Source: Alphaproteobacteria bacterium | GTDB lineage: Bacteria; Pseudomonadota; Alphaproteobacteria; Bin95 | Length of the DNA: 32,147 nt | Assembly: GCA_022826185.1 (NCBI GenBank) | Contig: JAJDVH010000223.1 | Span: forward strand, 1 to 32,147 | Direction: 5' to 3' | Part shown: positions 16,560 through 24,526 of the stretch, piece after piece | How positions within the stretch are numbered: the stretch's first letter is position 1 | Layout: the number at the start of each line of letters is the position of its first letter | Notes under the pieces: generated by a model | The model's input: only the letters and a program-made list of their open reading frames with translations | Databases searched by the model: none | What the model was told of the DNA's origin: nothing | Position numbers and translations under genes: made by a program

Positions 16560-17159
16560 ATGTTGAAATTTGTCATCCACGCAGCACTTTTTGGTATCTT
16601 GTTTGGTGTCTTTAATCCCCTTTATGCTCAGGAGAAATCCAATACGTTGTCTATCGAAAAAGAGCGTCAAAAGGCCTTGAAAGAGTTCGATATGACCGAA
16701 GTTCCAGATTTGGACGCAATTCGGTCATTTGCTTCTGAGTTACTCTCTAAGCCGATAGAACAACAAGAAAAAACACAATTGAGCAAATTAGCCATGGAAG
16801 CTAATCGAGCCGCGAATTTGGTAAATTATATTTATGGAGAATATGATAATTACTATCGAGATAATTACAAGTATGACTTTGTTCAAGAAAAAGTCATTGG
16901 CTCTGCTAAGGAATATGGTAGGATTTTCAATGAATTTGTTAAAATCAGGAATGAAGCATACTTCAATCTTGGGATAATTTCTAGGAACAATGGAGAAACA
17001 ATGGAAGCTTTTCTGTACTTTAGAGACGCATTCAGGCTTAGCGGATTCGATTGTGGCCCTGGGAACAATCCCGAATCTTGTCTACGCTGGCGAGCTGAGC
17101 AAGAGTTACAGAGTCTCTTGGGATTGTCCCACATAAAGGCTTATGTCAGTTGGAAATAG
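16560..17159 (+). CDS. Secreted orphan protein, AT-rich
   Basis: This 199-residue protein begins with a clear Sec signal peptide (basic start, hydrophobic stretch FVIHAALFGILFGVF, probable cut after YAQ or just before it, near residue 24). The mature part is highly helical and rich in Glu, Lys, Asn and Tyr. The C-terminal AYFNLGIISRNNGETMEAFLYFRDAFRLSG looks like one TPR-type hairpin. Two late cysteines (in DCGPG and ESCLRW) could form a disulfide. AGGGAG lies six bases before the ATG and overlaps the previous stop. Codon use is strongly A/T-ending, unlike all neighbours, which points to horizontal acquisition. The function is unknown. Confidence 0.7.
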   Translation: MLKFVIHAALFGILFGVFNPLYAQEKSNTLSIEKERQKALKEFDMTEVPDLDAIRSFASELLSKPIEQQEKTQLSKLAMEANRAANLVNYIYGEYDNYYRDNYKYDFVQEKVIGSAKEYGRIFNEFVKIRNEAYFNLGIISRNNGETMEAFLYFRDAFRLSGFDCGPGNNPESCLRWRAEQELQSLLGLSHIKAYVSWK

Positions 17160-17202
17160 GATATTTTCTTTTAAATAAAATCTAGAAAGGATACACTGAT
17201 AT

Positions 17203-17208
17203 AGGAGG
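17203..17208 (+). promoter_or_regulatory. Orphan Shine-Dalgarno at island edge
   Basis: AGGAGG (extended to AGGAGGT) lies in TA-rich DNA but is followed by ACAATTCCG, with no ATG, GTG or TTG at normal spacing. The minus-strand racemase gene ends at 17220, immediately beyond. This could mean that the gene it once served was cut off at the right edge of the island, or it could be chance. Confidence 0.35.
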
Positions 17209-17219
17209 TACAATTCCGT

Positions 17220-17930
17220 TCAACGATCCTCGGCGAAGCCGGAATGCACCCAGGTGATGAAGCTGTAGATGTCGTGGACCGGAAGACCCGTCTCGCGGCG
17301 CACTGCGGCGGCGTAGGGAGCCATGTTGGCGCATTCCAGCACGATGGCGCCGACCTCCGGGCAACGCGCCGCGAGGCGGCGGGCGGCGGCCGTGACATCG
17401 GCTTCGGCGGCGCCCATGTCGAGCCAGGGCTGGTTGCCGATCAGCACGCGGGTGAGTTCGCGCCCTCCCTCGGTGCCTTCGACCGGCGTGTCGGTGGGCG
17501 CGCCGACGGCGGTGAAGTGGTCGTCCCAAAGGCTCTCGCGGCTGACCGTGATCACACCCGTCCGCTTTCCGGGCGGGAGCATGCGGTCCAGCGCCGCCAC
17601 CTGCATCAGGGTCGATGAGGCGACCGGCACGCCGGCATGGGCGGCGAGCTCCGGCTGGAAGAGCGACAGGAAGCCGCAAACGGTGGTGACGGCCGCGGCG
17701 CCGCGGTCCACCAGCCGCCGGGCGGCGTCGAGGAAGTCGCCGTCCAGCCCTTCGGCGCGGCGGCGCACGACCCGCTCCGGCGTGGCGCCGCGCACGATCT
17801 CGTAGAGCACCGGGAAGGGCCAGGTGTCGCCATTGCCCATGTCGCCCGGCACGCGCGGGAAGCGGGCGTCCAGCATGAGGATGCCGAGCGCCGCCCCGCC
17901 GACGGGCGCGCCTCCGACCGCAACCGTCAT
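17220..17930 (-). CDS. Aspartate/glutamate racemase family protein
   Basis: This is a cytoplasmic protein of 236 residues in the Asp/Glu/hydantoin racemase superfamily, which uses two cysteines as acid and base to invert or transform alpha-carbon centres. Both are present: Cys85 in VTTVCGFLS and Cys200 in VLECANMAPY. The start GILMLDARFPRVPGDMGN and the end VHDIYSFITWVHSGF are typical of the less-studied branch of the family rather than MurI. Its ATG overlaps the stop of the upstream paralogue by four bases. The substrate is unknown. A maleate isomerase or decarboxylase-like activity is also possible within the superfamily. Confidence 0.85.
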   Translation of the reverse strand: MTVAVGGAPVGGAALGILMLDARFPRVPGDMGNGDTWPFPVLYEIVRGATPERVVRRRAEGLDGDFLDAARRLVDRGAAAVTTVCGFLSLFQPELAAHAGVPVASSTLMQVAALDRMLPPGKRTGVITVSRESLWDDHFTAVGAPTDTPVEGTEGGRELTRVLIGNQPWLDMGAAEADVTAAARRLAARCPEVGAIVLECANMAPYAAAVRRETGLPVHDIYSFITWVHSGFAEDR

Positions 17931-18568
17931 CGCGGAAAGACCCTCGGCGCGAGGCTCGCATGGAACCAGGCGAGGAAGCGGGTCCGGTCATAGACGGGCC
18001 GGGCGGTGGCGGCGCGGACATCGGAGGCGAAGGGGCCCATCTCCGGCTCTTCCAGCAGCCAGGCGGCGATGGCGGGCCGGTTGGATGCCGCCTGCGTCGC
18101 CGCATCCAGGAGGCTGTCCCGCGCGCGCTCGATGTCGAGCCTGTCCTCGTCCGCCGCCACGGCGTCGGCCAGATAGCCGGGCGCCGCGATCCTGTCATTG
18201 TCCCCGGAGAAGGCCAGCACGCCGACCTCGGCATCGGGCGGGAGCATGGCTTCGACGAGGCTGCGCTGCGCGGCAAGTCCGCCGGCGAAAGGCGCATCGA
18301 GGGCGTCCGCCAGGTCGAATTCGGCGTTGAAGGCGAGGCCGATGCCTTCCGCGCCTTCATCCAGCAGGCGTTCGGCGGCTTCCAGCGCCACCGTCCGGTC
18401 CGTCTGCTCCAGCACCGCATGGCGCACGCTGAAAGGGAAGCTGCGGGCATTGGCCGGGTCGCCGGGAAGCCGGGGAAAGCGCGTCGGGCGCACCAGCAGC
18501 CCGAGCCGGGCGCCGTAGAAGCTCTTTCCGCCGGATGCGACTGCGCTCACGGTTTCGTTGCCTTCCAT
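17927..18568 (-). CDS. Cysteine-less paralogue of Asp/Glu racemase family
   Basis: This 213-residue protein aligns along its length with the downstream racemase-like protein: GARLGLLVRPTRFPRLPGDP matches the partner's N-terminus, and LLEEPEMGPFASDVRAATAR matches its second active-site region. It contains no cysteine at all. The partner's Cys85 aligns with Phe80 and Cys200 with Glu174. It therefore cannot use the normal two-cysteine mechanism. The reading frame is intact, starts after GAGG, and overlaps the partner gene by four bases, so it is not an obvious decaying pseudogene. A regulatory or structural partner of the active enzyme is the likeliest role, by inference. Confidence 0.8.
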   Translation of the reverse strand: MEGNETVSAVASGGKSFYGARLGLLVRPTRFPRLPGDPANARSFPFSVRHAVLEQTDRTVALEAAERLLDEGAEGIGLAFNAEFDLADALDAPFAGGLAAQRSLVEAMLPPDAEVGVLAFSGDNDRIAAPGYLADAVAADEDRLDIERARDSLLDAATQAASNRPAIAAWLLEEPEMGPFASDVRAATARPVYDRTRFLAWFHASLAPRVFPR

Positions 18569-18660
18569 TCCTGCCTCGCAACGGCCCGCCAGCTTACGGG
18601 GCGCCGCCGGCTCATGCTATAGCGGCTCAGGCGGGTCTGCGGGATCGGAAAGAAGGGCGG

Positions 18661-19866
18661 ATGGCGGACGGCATACCGGGGCGGTCGTCGCGGTTCGAGG
18701 GCCGGCGGGGCCCGCTGGCGGGGCTGCTGCTGCGCAACCTGCTGTTCTCCATCCTGACGCTCGGCATCTACCGCTTCTGGGGGCGCACGCATGTCCGCCG
18801 CTTCGTCTGGCGTCATACCGTGCTGCTGGACGACGCGCTGGAATATCTGGGCACCGGCGGGGAGCTGTTCATCGGCTTCCTGATCGCCGTCGCGGTCCTC
18901 CTGCCCGTGTTCGCCGCCTACTCGCTGCTGCAATTCCTGTTCGCGGACGGGCCCGGCTATGCGCTGCTCGCGCTCGAAATCCTCTACTACCTGGTGCTGT
19001 TTTTCCTGATCCAGATTGCCATCCACCGCATGCGCCGCTACCGGCTGACGCGCACGGCCTGGCGCGGCGTCCGTTTCGGGCTCGGCGGCTCGTCGCTCGC
19101 TTATGCGCGCATCGCCTTCGGCTACGGCCTGCTGACGGCGGCGACGCTCGGGCTTGCCTATCCGTGGATGCGGAGCGCGACTCTCCGTTACTTCGCGCAA
19201 CATGCCTATTTCGGCACGGCGGGTCTCGGTCTTGCACCGAATCCCGTCTGGCTGTTGCGGCGCTGGGCAGCCGTCCCCGGGTCGTTTGCCGGGGCGTTGG
19301 GGCTTTTTGCGATCCTGAATTTCGAAAGCCTCGAAACGATTGCGTTCTTCATCGATCAGGAACTTTATGAGACAACGGATATTGTCCTCGCTTCCATGAC
19401 ATACTGGCCGCTGTTTCTGTTGTTGACGAGCTTTTTCCTCTGGATTTGGTACCGAGCGGTCGAATTCCGGCATATGGTAGGGTGCTTGACTGTCGGCGAT
19501 ACAAACTTGTCGTCTGCGGTCCGGAGCCAATTCGTTTTTGGCCGCTTCTTTGTCTTTTCCCTTGTCATGTTTGCGTTGGGTGCGTTACTCGGTACCGTTG
19601 CATTTTTGATCGCGTTTGTCTCTGTAAGTACCGGGGAGATAGAAGGCGTAATTGCCGTTATGATTGTCTTTGTCCCAGCTCTGTTAGTGCTGCTGTTCTC
19701 CGGAATAGTCCGAATCCTGTTCCTGGACATCCCTCTGTTGAAGCATGCATGCGAGACGCTGGACATCTTGAACGCCGGGGCGCTGGAAGAGGTCGTGCAG
19801 TCCTCCGCCGCCGTGCCGAGCTACGGCGAGGGGACGGCGGAGGCCCTCGATGTCGGCGGGTTCTAG
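18661..19866 (+). CDS. YjgN/DUF898 family membrane protein, copy 1
   Basis: This is an inner-membrane protein of 401 residues with several hydrophobic helices. RNLLFSILTLGIYRFWGRTH near residue 22, GTGGELFIGFLIA, and HRMRRYRLTRTAWRGVRFGL are hallmark blocks of the YjgN (DUF898) family, whose role is not established. A second copy follows directly, with strongly matching N-terminal half and C-terminal tail. The segment from about 19330 to 19750 is AT-richer and much more divergent. ATG 18661 follows AAGAAGGG. A longer frame from 18535 was rejected because it begins in leader sequence. The gene is divergent from the racemase pair. Confidence 0.85.
   Translation: MADGIPGRSSRFEGRRGPLAGLLLRNLLFSILTLGIYRFWGRTHVRRFVWRHTVLLDDALEYLGTGGELFIGFLIAVAVLLPVFAAYSLLQFLFADGPGYALLALEILYYLVLFFLIQIAIHRMRRYRLTRTAWRGVRFGLGGSSLAYARIAFGYGLLTAATLGLAYPWMRSATLRYFAQHAYFGTAGLGLAPNPVWLLRRWAAVPGSFAGALGLFAILNFESLETIAFFIDQELYETTDIVLASMTYWPLFLLLTSFFLWIWYRAVEFRHMVGCLTVGDTNLSSAVRSQFVFGRFFVFSLVMFALGALLGTVAFLIAFVSVSTGEIEGVIAVMIVFVPALLVLLFSGIVRILFLDIPLLKHACETLDILNAGALEEVVQSSAAVPSYGEGTAEALDVGGF
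19789..19866 (+). repeat. Near-identical 3' tail of YjgN copy 1
   Basis: These 78 bases encode the C-terminal tail EEVVQSSAAVPSYGEGTAEA and the final DVGGF, plus the stop. Before the stop they differ from 21080-21157 at three silent positions out of 75. The stop codons differ (TAG here). Confidence 0.85.
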
Positions 19867-19912
19867 CGTGGTTTCCGACACAGGAGCGGCCGTGGCGCCG
19901 GAGCGGCCCGCG

Positions 19913-21157
19913 ATGGCTGACGGCACACCGGCGACGGCATTGCAGGACGCGCGCCAGCCCGCGGCGCGGTTCGAGGGCAAGCTCGGCGATCTGGGCTGGC
20001 TGCTGCTGTGCAACTGGCTGTATTCGGTCCTGACGCTCGGCATCTACCGCTTCTGGGGCCGGACGCATGCGCGGCGGTTCGTCTGGCGCCACACCGTGCT
20101 TCTGGGCGATACGCTGGAATATCTCGGCACGGGCAGGGAGTTGTTCGTCGGATTCCTGATCGCCGTCGCGGTGCTGCTGCCGGTATTCGCCGTCTATACG
20201 CTCCTGCAGTTCGTTCTGGAGGACGCGCCCCGATCCGCTTTCTGGCTGCTCGAAGCACTGTATTTCCTCGTGCTGCTGTTCCTCATCCAGATCGCGATCC
20301 ATCGCATGCGGCGCTACCGCCTCACGCGCACTGCCTGGCGGGGCGTGCGCTTCGGGCTTGGAGGCTCGTCGCTGCGCTATGCCTGCATCTCGTTCGCCTA
20401 TGGCCTGCTGACGGTGGCGACGTTCGGTCTTGCCTATCCCTGGATGCGGGCCGCGACGCTCGGATATTTCGCCCGGTGCGCAAATTTCGGCGCTGCGGAA
20501 ATCGCGCTGGCGCCGAACGCCGGATGGCTCTTTCGACGCTGGCTGGCGGTGATCGCATCGCTGATTGCGGGGGTGGGAGTCTTTACAGCGTTCAATACGA
20601 CGTTCAATCCTGAAGAACTGTGGTCTATCCTGTCCTTCATCGCGCAGGCAAACACCGTAAATTTGGTCCTTGCGTTCGACCGCTTGGCGCTGTCGCCTCT
20701 TGCGGCGTTGGCGCCGGTTCCCCTTGCCTGGGTCTGGTACAGAACGGTGGAATTCCGCCATCTGATCGCCTGCTTGAGAATCGGGGATACGGAATTCCGA
20801 TCGTCGTTCCGGGTCCGATTCGCTTTTTCGCAGGTCGCTATCTTCCTGGTTTTGCTTGTCATGGGAATCGGTCTTCTAATTTTGGTGTTTTTGCTTTTCA
20901 TGATGTTTATCGGGGTTGCATTTGGGACAAATTCGATATTCTTGAACGTGGTGATTATTCTAATTCCTGTCCTTATGCTTTTGTTTTTGCCCGGCATTGT
21001 AAAGACGCTGTATCTGGATATCCCGATGCTTGAACATGCCTGCGAGACGCTGGAAATCTCGAATGCCAGAGCGCTCGAAGAGGTCGTGCAGTCCTCCGCC
21101 GCCGTGCCGAGCTATGGCGAGGGGACGGCGGAGGCGCTGGATGTCGGCGGGTTCTGA
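19913..21157 (+). CDS. YjgN/DUF898 family membrane protein, copy 2
   Basis: This inner-membrane protein of 414 residues is a tandem paralogue of the previous gene. The blocks LTLGIYRFWGRTHARRFVWRH and HRMRRYRLTRTAWRGVRFGL are nearly identical to copy 1. The ATG at 19913 is preferred because the following MADG aligns with the start of copy 1 and GGAG lies nine bases upstream. GTG 19892 or ATG 19850 would add residues that have no counterpart. Its middle and late part is divergent and AT-rich (21 of 60 bases G/C at 20881-20940). The M48 peptidase gene begins three bases after the stop, which suggests one functional unit. Confidence 0.85.
   Translation: MADGTPATALQDARQPAARFEGKLGDLGWLLLCNWLYSVLTLGIYRFWGRTHARRFVWRHTVLLGDTLEYLGTGRELFVGFLIAVAVLLPVFAVYTLLQFVLEDAPRSAFWLLEALYFLVLLFLIQIAIHRMRRYRLTRTAWRGVRFGLGGSSLRYACISFAYGLLTVATFGLAYPWMRAATLGYFARCANFGAAEIALAPNAGWLFRRWLAVIASLIAGVGVFTAFNTTFNPEELWSILSFIAQANTVNLVLAFDRLALSPLAALAPVPLAWVWYRTVEFRHLIACLRIGDTEFRSSFRVRFAFSQVAIFLVLLVMGIGLLILVFLLFMMFIGVAFGTNSIFLNVVIILIPVLMLLFLPGIVKTLYLDIPMLEHACETLEISNARALEEVVQSSAAVPSYGEGTAEALDVGGF
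21080..21157 (+). repeat. Near-identical 3' tail of YjgN copy 2
   Basis: This is the second copy of the 78-base tail, ending in TGA. It encodes exactly the same amino acids as copy 1, although the DNA just upstream of it is strongly diverged. This suggests strong selection on the tail, gene conversion, or both. Confidence 0.85.
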
Positions 21158-21160
21158 GGC

Positions 21161-22291
21161 ATGGCCCGCTACCCCGCGCGCTACTATGACGGGCTGACGG
21201 CGCGGTCCCGGCCGGTCGAGGTCGAGATTGCGGCGACCGGGCTGGCGATCTTCGACGAAGCCGGCCCCGTGGTCGGGTCCTGGCCGGGCGACGGCGTCCG
21301 GCTGGTGGAACGGCCGCGCCCGGGCGAGCCGGTGCGGCTCGGGCTGGCCGGCACGACGGCGCGGCTCATCGTGGACGATCCGGGCGTGGTGGACGCGCTC
21401 CGGCCGGTGGCGCCGCATTTGAATCGTCGCACGCGGACCTCCGGAAGGGCGGTCGCGCGGATTGCGATCTGGGCCGTGCTGGCCGCCGGGTCGGTTGCCG
21501 GGATTGTGCTGGTGCTTATTCCGCTGCTGTCGGCGCAGCTTGCGGCCGTTACCCCGGACTCCGCGAAGTTCCGGCTGGGGCGGGAAGTTCTCGTGCAGGT
21601 CGTCGAGTTGCTGCCGGGGCCGGCGGGGCCGGCAAGCCGCCAGCGCTACTGCTCCTGGGAAGACGGGCGTGCCGCGCTGCAGCGTCTTGCGGACCGTCTC
21701 GCCGCTGACTTGCCGGACCCGCCGACGGTGCGGGTGGTGGTGGTGAATACCCTCCTGGTCAACGCCTTCGCGCTGCCGGGCGGAATCATGGTCTTCACCC
21801 GGGGACTGCTGGTCCAGGCCGACAGCGCGGAGGAAATCGCGGGCATTGCCGCGCACGAGCTCGGCCATATCGCGCACGACCATTCGACCCGCGCCCTCTA
21901 CCGGTCCTTCGCCGTTGCGCTTCTGGTCGGCGTGCTGTTCGGCGACCTGACGGGCGGCACGCTGGCGGGCGGACTGGCGGAGTGGCTGGTCAACACCGGC
22001 TACTCCCGCGATGCCGAGCGCGATGCGGACGCCTTTGCGCTGGCGCGCCTTGAGGCTGCGGGATTCGGCACGCAGGGGCTCGCGGATTTCTTCGCCCGTT
22101 TGAGGGAACGGGAAAAGGACGGGGACGGGCCGCTGGCCCGCATGCTCTCCACCCACCCGGCCACCGATGAGCGCCTGGCGCATATCCGGCGCGCTGAACG
22201 CCGGAGCTTTCGACCTGCCATGAGCGAGGAAGACTGGACAGACGCCCGGAAGGCATGTCTCACGCTTCAAATGAAACCGCCGCTGCCGTAG
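21161..22291 (+). CDS. M48-family membrane metallopeptidase
   Basis: This is a zinc protease of 376 residues anchored in the inner membrane. Residues 1-90 form a strand-rich N-terminal domain, residues 100-124 a single transmembrane helix, and the rest is the peptidase domain. The zinc motif HELGH is at residues 232-236, with the third ligand Glu286 in ERDAD. NAFALPGGIMVFTRGLL and STHPATDERLAHI are standard M48 blocks. The domain order implies the protease faces the periplasm if the N-terminus is inside. Spacing of three bases after the second YjgN gene suggests co-translation. M48 proteins next to YjgN genes are, as I recall, common in alphaproteobacteria. The substrate is unknown. Confidence 0.9.
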   Translation: MARYPARYYDGLTARSRPVEVEIAATGLAIFDEAGPVVGSWPGDGVRLVERPRPGEPVRLGLAGTTARLIVDDPGVVDALRPVAPHLNRRTRTSGRAVARIAIWAVLAAGSVAGIVLVLIPLLSAQLAAVTPDSAKFRLGREVLVQVVELLPGPAGPASRQRYCSWEDGRAALQRLADRLAADLPDPPTVRVVVVNTLLVNAFALPGGIMVFTRGLLVQADSAEEIAGIAAHELGHIAHDHSTRALYRSFAVALLVGVLFGDLTGGTLAGGLAEWLVNTGYSRDAERDADAFALARLEAAGFGTQGLADFFARLREREKDGDGPLARMLSTHPATDERLAHIRRAERRSFRPAMSEEDWTDARKACLTLQMKPPLP

Positions 22292-22334
22292 TAATCGGGC
22301 TCTGAAAAGACCGCCGCCAGCGGGAGAACGGTCG

Positions 22335-23486
22335 ATGACGGAGCCGGGACTGACGTTCACGTTCGGCATTGAGGAAGAGTTCTTCCTGGTCGATCCGGAA
22401 ACGCGCGACCTCATCGCCGACCCCGACCCGGGGATCATGGAGCGTTGCGAACGGGAAAGCGGTGCGCATACGGTGGTGCCGGAGCTGCTGCGCTCCCAGG
22501 TGGAGACCAACACGCGGGTCTGCTCCTCGATAGCGGACCTGCGCACGGCGCTTGCCGAGACGCGCCGCCTGGTCGTCGAGTCGGCGGAGGCCCACGGCGC
22601 GCGGGCGATGGCGGCCTCGACGCACCCTTTCGCAGCCTGGCGGGAGCAGCGGGTGACGCCGAAGGCGCGTTACCGCGACTTCGAGATCGCGATGCAGGAG
22701 GCCGTGCGCCGCTTCCTGGTGGCCGGCATGCACATCCATGCCGGCTTCGGCGACCCGGATTCTCGCATCCGCGTGATGACGGCGATCCGGCGCCATCTGC
22801 CGGCGTTCATCGCGCTCTCGGCGTCCTCGCCCTTCAATGCCGGCGGCTTTACCGGCTACAAGTCCTACCGCCCCGTCATCATCGGGGCGCTGCCGCGCAC
22901 CGGGCTTCCCCGCCCGTTTCGTTCGCGGGCCGAGTTCGACGGCCTGGTGGAGGACTACCGGCGCATCGACGCGATCCGGGACAGCAGCGAGATGCGCCCG
23001 GATATCCGTCCCTCCCACGCCTATCCGACGATCGAGCTCAGGAGTTGCGACATCTGCCCGCGCATGGACGAGTCGATCGCGCTCGCCGCCCTCTATGCCG
23101 CGCTGCTGCGCAGGCTGTTGCGGCAGGACGAGGAGGAAGGGCTGCCGCCCGAGCCGCCGACCGAGATCATCGCCGAGAACTGCTGGCTGGCCCAACGCTA
23201 TGGAACGCTTGCATTCATCGGCGATGCGGAGCGGGGCGGGCGGGTCGATATCGCGGACTGCGTCGAGGCGCTGGTGGAGGATGTGGCGGAAGATGCCCGT
23301 GCGCTCGGCTGCGAGGAGGACCTCCGCCGGATTTCGGCGATCCTCTATGACGGACCATCGGCCGACCGGCAGATCGAGCGCTACGAGCTTTGCCGGATCG
23401 AGGGCGCGGACCACCGCGAGGCGCTGTGCGCCGTGGTGGACCAGGTGCTGGAGGAGACGCGGACCGGAGCGGTCGGACGCGATTGA
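22335..23486 (+). CDS. ybdK: YbdK-family carboxylate-amine ligase (GCS2-like)
   Basis: This is an ATP-dependent ligase of 383 residues in the glutamate-cysteine ligase GCS2 group. The diagnostic start FTFGIEEEFFLVDPETRDL, then VETNTRVCSSIADLR, AGMHIHAGF, SASSPFNAGGFTGYKSYRP and HAYPTIELRSCDICPRMDE all match YbdK proteins. E. coli YbdK has weak glutamate-cysteine ligase activity, and the true substrates of most members are unsettled. GGGAG precedes the ATG. The gene stands alone between the M48 gene and the convergent dioxygenase-family gene. Confidence 0.9.
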   Translation: MTEPGLTFTFGIEEEFFLVDPETRDLIADPDPGIMERCERESGAHTVVPELLRSQVETNTRVCSSIADLRTALAETRRLVVESAEAHGARAMAASTHPFAAWREQRVTPKARYRDFEIAMQEAVRRFLVAGMHIHAGFGDPDSRIRVMTAIRRHLPAFIALSASSPFNAGGFTGYKSYRPVIIGALPRTGLPRPFRSRAEFDGLVEDYRRIDAIRDSSEMRPDIRPSHAYPTIELRSCDICPRMDESIALAALYAALLRRLLRQDEEEGLPPEPPTEIIAENCWLAQRYGTLAFIGDAERGGRVDIADCVEALVEDVAEDARALGCEEDLRRISAILYDGPSADRQIERYELCRIEGADHREALCAVVDQVLEETRTGAVGRD

Positions 23487-23523
23487 TTGACTGGCCTGCC
23501 GGGGCCGCGCGGCGTTGCGGGCC

Positions 23524-24336
23524 TCAGCCGATCCCGGTGGCCCGCTCGTACAGCGCGCACGCCTTCCTGTGGGCCGCAATCGCCTCGGCGCTCTCCGACT
23601 CGTTCAGCCGCCGCTCGGGGTGGAAGTGGCCGAACCGGTCCTCGCCGCGCACCAGAAGCGCGCTCGAACAGGGCGTCGTCTGCGGCCTGACATGCGCGGG
23701 AATGTAGCTGACGCCGACGCCGATGCGCCGATCGGTGCTGCGGTTCGGGCCGGAGCAATGCGGCGTGTGGGTATGGTGCAGGGACATGGAGCCCGCGGGG
23801 ACGGGCACCGGCACGCCGTCATCGGGACCGAACCGGCCGTGGATTCCCTTGCCGAGCCTGATGAGATGCTCGGGCCGGGGGTCCTCGACATGCGCGATCA
23901 GGCCTTCCTTGTAAGCGCCGGGCACCATGCGCATGCAGCCGGACTCGCCGTCCGCTTCGGACAGCGCGACCCAGGCCGTCACATGCTCCGCCGGCGTGAG
24001 ATGGAAATAGTCGTCGTCCTGGTGCCAGACGACGTGATGGTCCGTCTGCGGCTCCTTGATATGCATGGTGAGGTGGTAAACGAGGATGTCGGGGCCGATC
24101 AGGTCTTCGACCGCGTCCAGCACCTCCGGGTGATGAACGATGGAATCGGCCCAGTCGAACAACAGGTAAGTCTTCGACCGCTCCGGGAAATCCATCTTCG
24201 CGCCTTTGCGCCGTTCGAAGGCCTCCAGACCGGCCCGGAATGTCCGGACTTCCGTCCCGGTCAGCACGGGCACGGGACTGACGAAGCCGTCGCCGCGATA
24301 ACGCCCGATCTCTTCCGGGGTCAGTTTCTTCGGCAT
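23524..24336 (-). CDS. Phytanoyl-CoA dioxygenase (PhyH) family protein
   Basis: This is a probable Fe(II)/2-oxoglutarate oxygenase of 270 residues. The iron triad is likely His105 and Asp107 in VWHQDDDYF, plus His193 in THTPHCSGPNRS, with an arginine near 203-204 for 2-oxoglutarate. The intact HxD motif favours hydroxylation. SyrB2-type halogenases lack that aspartate. TAWVALSEADGESGCMRMVPG is the family's central block. ATG 24336 is preferred; a TTG at 24366 would add ten residues. It is divergent from glnE. PhyH proteins act on many small molecules, such as phytanoyl-CoA, ectoine and phosphonates, and the substrate here is unknown. Confidence 0.88.
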   Translation of the reverse strand: MPKKLTPEEIGRYRGDGFVSPVPVLTGTEVRTFRAGLEAFERRKGAKMDFPERSKTYLLFDWADSIVHHPEVLDAVEDLIGPDILVYHLTMHIKEPQTDHHVVWHQDDDYFHLTPAEHVTAWVALSEADGESGCMRMVPGAYKEGLIAHVEDPRPEHLIRLGKGIHGRFGPDDGVPVPVPAGSMSLHHTHTPHCSGPNRSTDRRIGVGVSYIPAHVRPQTTPCSSALLVRGEDRFGHFHPERRLNESESAEAIAAHRKACALYERATGIG

Positions 24337-24526
24337 CGTTTGCGAAAACTCCGCCTGTTGGGGCAATGCGGAAGCCCGCGCTTGCGCAGATTGCGGTTGT
24401 AGGTCCTGGCGAGAGGCCGCGCAAGCGACCGCGGGCAGACAGGAGCATGGCGGCCGTCAGGCGCTTGACGCCGGAACAAAAAGGCGCAGCCTTCCGGAAA
24501 CCCCCTCAATCGTGGATCGGCCTTGC

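Larger units (their letters stand above)
16117..17219. other. AT-rich island with two orphan genes
   Basis: This segment breaks sharply from its surroundings. At 16801-16920, 38 of 120 bases are G/C (32%), while both flanks are very GC-rich. It contains two plus-strand genes (16205 and 16560) 10 bp apart, then a TA-rich tail with an orphan ribosome-binding site. No integrase, terminal repeat or tRNA was found at its edges. Acquisition from a low-GC donor is inferred from composition only. Confidence 0.65.
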
